From the NCBI GenBank assembly GCA_014729935.1, contig WJJB01000400.1, positions 1 to 7,307 of the forward strand: DNA of 7,307 bases, read 5' to 3'. Positions 5,575 to 7,307 of the stretch are shown here, one piece after another. How positions within the stretch are numbered: position 1 is the first letter of the stretch; each line of letters begins with the position of its first letter. The translations under genes were made by a program, and so were the position numbers. The DNA is from Candidatus Bathyarchaeota archaeon. GTDB taxonomy: Archaea; Asgardarchaeota; Lokiarchaeia; Sigyniarchaeales; Sigyniarchaeaceae. The notes below the pieces were generated by a model. The model was not told the origin of the DNA, ran no database searches, and was given only the letters and a program-made list of their open reading frames with translations.

Positions 5575-7026
5575 CTATCCATCCTCGTCCAGTAATTTAC
5601 CGGGATTCATGATGTCACGAGGATCCAGTACGTGCTTGATCCTTTTCATCATGTCGAGCATGTCCCCATGCTCATCCGCCATCCACCGCGCGCGCACGAG
5701 ACCGATGCCGTGATGATGCGAGATGGCACCGCCTGCTTCCAATGTGGCTTTCATGGCGGCATCCCAACCAGTATTATAAAATTCCAAGGGAGTTTCACCA
5801 GATACAGGGACACCACCAAAGGAAAAATAAAAGCATACGCCCTGCGGGTAAAAATGGGACGCGTGGGCGGAAACCATTGCGACACCTTTCACGTTACTTA
5901 CTTCTTCAATAACACCATGGTACAGGCGTGAAGCATCATCCCACATGCAGGACACCTCAATGGTATCGAAAATCAGGTCCTTGGGAGTGAATTTTGAAGT
6001 CTCGGTTACCTGGAATCTCGTGTCGAACCAATGTTCCACCGGGGAATTTCCACAATCGACCCCGCCCGCGTTCCTGCACGCCTCCCTCACGATTGAAAGC
6101 TCGAAATTGACCAATCGCTCGGTTCCCTCGCACACGAAAACGACCATTACCCGTTTCTTTGCCCTCTTCACGTCGTAGAAATGGCGTGATGTCTCGGTTT
6201 TATCATAGATCCGGACCACGGCGGGATATACTTGTTGCCGGAGGATCAAGCGCACGGCTTCCAAGGATGCTTCAATTGTATCGAACGCGAAAGCCGTCCC
6301 AGCAGTTTTCCCCGGGAGCGGCCACATTCGTAGGGTCGCTTGCGTCACGATCCCGAAGGTTCCCTCCGAACCAAGGAATAATCGCTCGATTTGCGGACCA
6401 TCCGCCGCCCTCGGATACTCCTTGGTATCGATGATCTCACCTGTTGGTAACACCACCCTCATGGTGGTTACCATGTCCTCGATCTTGCCATACTTCGTGG
6501 AGAACTGTCCTGCCGCCCGATGCGCGATCCAGCCCCCAACGGATGACGTGTGAAAGGATTGCGGCACGTGGCCTATAAGGTAGCCTTCTTGTTCCAGCGC
6601 CCGTTCAAGCTCCTTGCCGTTCATGCCCGATTGCACGGTCACGGTGAGGTTTGAATCATTGATGTCCATGATCTTATTGAACCTTTTCATGTCCACCACG
6701 ATACCTCCCCGAACGGGTATCGCTGCACCAACAACCCCGGAACCTTCTCCAAAGGGCACTACAGGGATTTCCCGCATATTTGCAACCTCCAAGATGCTGC
6801 TTATCTCTTCCTCGGATCCGGGCCACGTGATCACGTGGGGTAATCCCGGTATCTTGCCTTCAATCAACCACCTGCCAGTGATCAACTGTGCATCCTTTGA
6901 ATATGCCACCAGATCGGCTTCCTCGGTTGATACCCAATTTTCGCCAACGATATCTTTAAGCGATGTAACAAGCCCTTCCAAGTCATCTATTTCAACCCTA
7001 TTCTTGTAGATCATGTCAAGATCCAT
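5575..7026 (-). CDS. FAD-linked oxidase, GlcD/D-lactate dehydrogenase superfamily with alkyl-DHAP-synthase-like signature
   Basis: This flavoenzyme of 483 residues is of the PCMH/VAO type. The FAD-binding domain shows PVVPFGEGSGVVGA (residues 88-101), SVGGWIAHRAAGQFSTKYGK (162-181) and LFLGSEGTFGIVTQATLRM (217-235). The C-terminal cap shows DTIEVSCMWD (354-363), the His triplet GGAISHHHGIGLVR (432-445) and LDPRDIMNPGKL (467-478). Glycolate and D-lactate dehydrogenases usually have G-E-H-G-I-G where this protein has SHHHGIG. The His triplet, together with the following R..W, is typical of alkyldihydroxyacetonephosphate synthase and its prokaryotic relatives. That synthase needs no external electron acceptor, yet this gene is directly followed by an HdrD-like partner, so a dehydrogenase of an unidentified hydroxyacid or polyol is more likely. 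ATG 7026 is chosen because GGAGGTT lies eight bases upstream; a longer frame begins at 7053 but lacks such a site. The family is sure; the substrate is unknown. Confidence 0.88.
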   Translation of the reverse strand: MDLDMIYKNRVEIDDLEGLVTSLKDIVGENWVSTEEADLVAYSKDAQLITGRWLIEGKIPGLPHVITWPGSEEEISSILEVANMREIPVVPFGEGSGVVGAAIPVRGGIVVDMKRFNKIMDINDSNLTVTVQSGMNGKELERALEQEGYLIGHVPQSFHTSSVGGWIAHRAAGQFSTKYGKIEDMVTTMRVVLPTGEIIDTKEYPRAADGPQIERLFLGSEGTFGIVTQATLRMWPLPGKTAGTAFAFDTIEASLEAVRLILRQQVYPAVVRIYDKTETSRHFYDVKRAKKRVMVVFVCEGTERLVNFELSIVREACRNAGGVDCGNSPVEHWFDTRFQVTETSKFTPKDLIFDTIEVSCMWDDASRLYHGVIEEVSNVKGVAMVSAHASHFYPQGVCFYFSFGGVPVSGETPLEFYNTGWDAAMKATLEAGGAISHHHGIGLVRARWMADEHGDMLDMMKRIKHVLDPRDIMNPGKLLDEDG

Positions 7027-7034
7027 CGTGAAGG

Positions 7035-7041
7035 AACCTCC
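7035..7041 (-). promoter_or_regulatory. Strong Shine-Dalgarno deciding the FAD oxidase start
   Basis: Minus-strand GGAGGTT ends eight bases before the ATG at 7026. It selects that codon (MDLDMIYKNR) over the in-frame ATG at 7053, which would place this purine block inside the coding region. Confidence 0.75.
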
Positions 7042-7067
7042 AATCGATATCATCTAATGGAACATGG

Positions 7068-7075
7068 TTTTTGAA
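7068..7075 (-). promoter_or_regulatory. Weak TATA-like box for the FAD oxidase operon
   Basis: Minus-strand TTCAAAAA would place the transcript start near 7045, just ahead of the GGAGGTT element. The match is poor, and the rest of the 179-bp region between this gene and the upstream stop codon (7027-7205) shows no better box and no clear terminator. Read-through from the upstream gene on the same strand is possible. Confidence 0.22.
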
Positions 7076-7205
7076 CATCAGGCTTGTAGTTCTGGGTGCC
7101 GTGGGATTGTAACGGGAATAGGAACCAGCATCCTTTCTCCATGGTAGGTGGCGCGGTGAATTTGTACCCACGCTTACCACGAATCGATGCATTGCCGGGT
7201 AAGGT

Positions 7206-7307
7206 TCAAAGCATACCGGCTAACTCTTCCAGGACCGCTTTCCACTTGGCTTTCATCTCTTTTCTCGATCGAGCATCCTTCAATCCCTCTTGATGCACCC
7301 GGAAGAC
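7206..7307 (-). CDS. C-terminal fragment of an unidentified protein (5' part beyond right edge)
   Basis: An open minus-strand frame enters from the right edge and ends with TGA at 7208-7206, giving the last 33 residues. They are strongly charged and helical in character (EGLKDARSRKEMKAKWKAVL, then EELAGML at the end). This is compatible with a terminal amphipathic helix of a soluble protein, but too short to assign a family. It lies upstream of the FAD oxidase on the same strand, with 179 bp between, so co-transcription is possible but not shown. The competing plus-strand frame at 7096-7293 has no recognisable content. Coding status is inferred from the open frame and sensible composition only. 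Confidence 0.5.
   Translation of the reverse strand, partial: VFRVHQEGLKDARSRKEMKAKWKAVLEELAGML

Noticed and set aside
6614..7009. Plus-strand open frame of 131 codons
   Set aside because: It lies entirely opposite the FAD-binding domain of the oxidase, and its composition is that of a mirror frame.
7191..7221. Short inverted repeat GCCGG...CCGGC at the end of the right-edge gene
   Set aside because: The arms are only five bases, the loop is long and no T-rich tail follows; it is indistinguishable from chance.
7096..7293. Plus-strand frame of 65 codons near the right edge
   Set aside because: It overlaps the C-terminal fragment on the minus strand and has no ribosome site or family resemblance.

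Overview
This window looks archaeal. Several starts show TATA-like boxes about 25-30 bases ahead of a plausible transcript start. One gene resembles a cyclin-fold repeat of archaeal TFB. Strong Shine-Dalgarno sequences of the GGAGGT/GGTGAT type precede some genes, and there are three genes of the electron-transfer FAD/CCG (HdrD-like) type common in anaerobic archaea. Base composition is moderate, by eye slightly AT-rich. An Asgard or other anaerobic archaeal lineage fits, but nothing here fixes the lineage. No rRNA, tRNA, CRISPR, insertion sequence or phage gene was seen.

Layout from left to right. (1) The N-terminal 91 codons of a small heat-shock protein (Hsp20) run off the left edge on the minus strand. 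Its upstream region carries a TATA-like box and a perfect 8-bp inverted repeat placed where transcription should begin. (2) A small plus-strand gene (558-926) encodes a 122-residue protein that aligns by eye to the second cyclin repeat of TFB/TFIIB, without zinc ribbon or B-finger. (3) A two-gene minus-strand operon holds an ArsB/NhaD-type ion or anion permease (1699-3081) followed by a ThuA-like protein (962-1684). (4) A divergent intergenic region of 209 bp leads to a plus-strand gene for an HdrD-like protein with two CCG domains (3291-4250) and an unusual three-cysteine N-terminal motif. (5) Converging on it is a tightly coupled minus-strand pair: an FAD-linked oxidase with an alkyldihydroxyacetonephosphate-synthase-like His triplet (5575-7026), then a canonical HdrD/GlpC-like iron-sulfur protein (4325-5572), separated by 2 bp. 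(6) The last 33 codons of an unidentified minus-strand gene enter from the right edge.

How the genes may work together (inference). The FAD oxidase and its HdrD-like partner probably form a soluble dehydrogenase that oxidises a hydroxyacid-like substrate and passes electrons through 4Fe-4S clusters to a CCG-domain site. The second, separately transcribed HdrD-like protein may be an alternative or downstream electron acceptor. The permease and ThuA-like protein could supply or process the substrate. This link rests on proximity only, because the genes lie in at least three transcription units.
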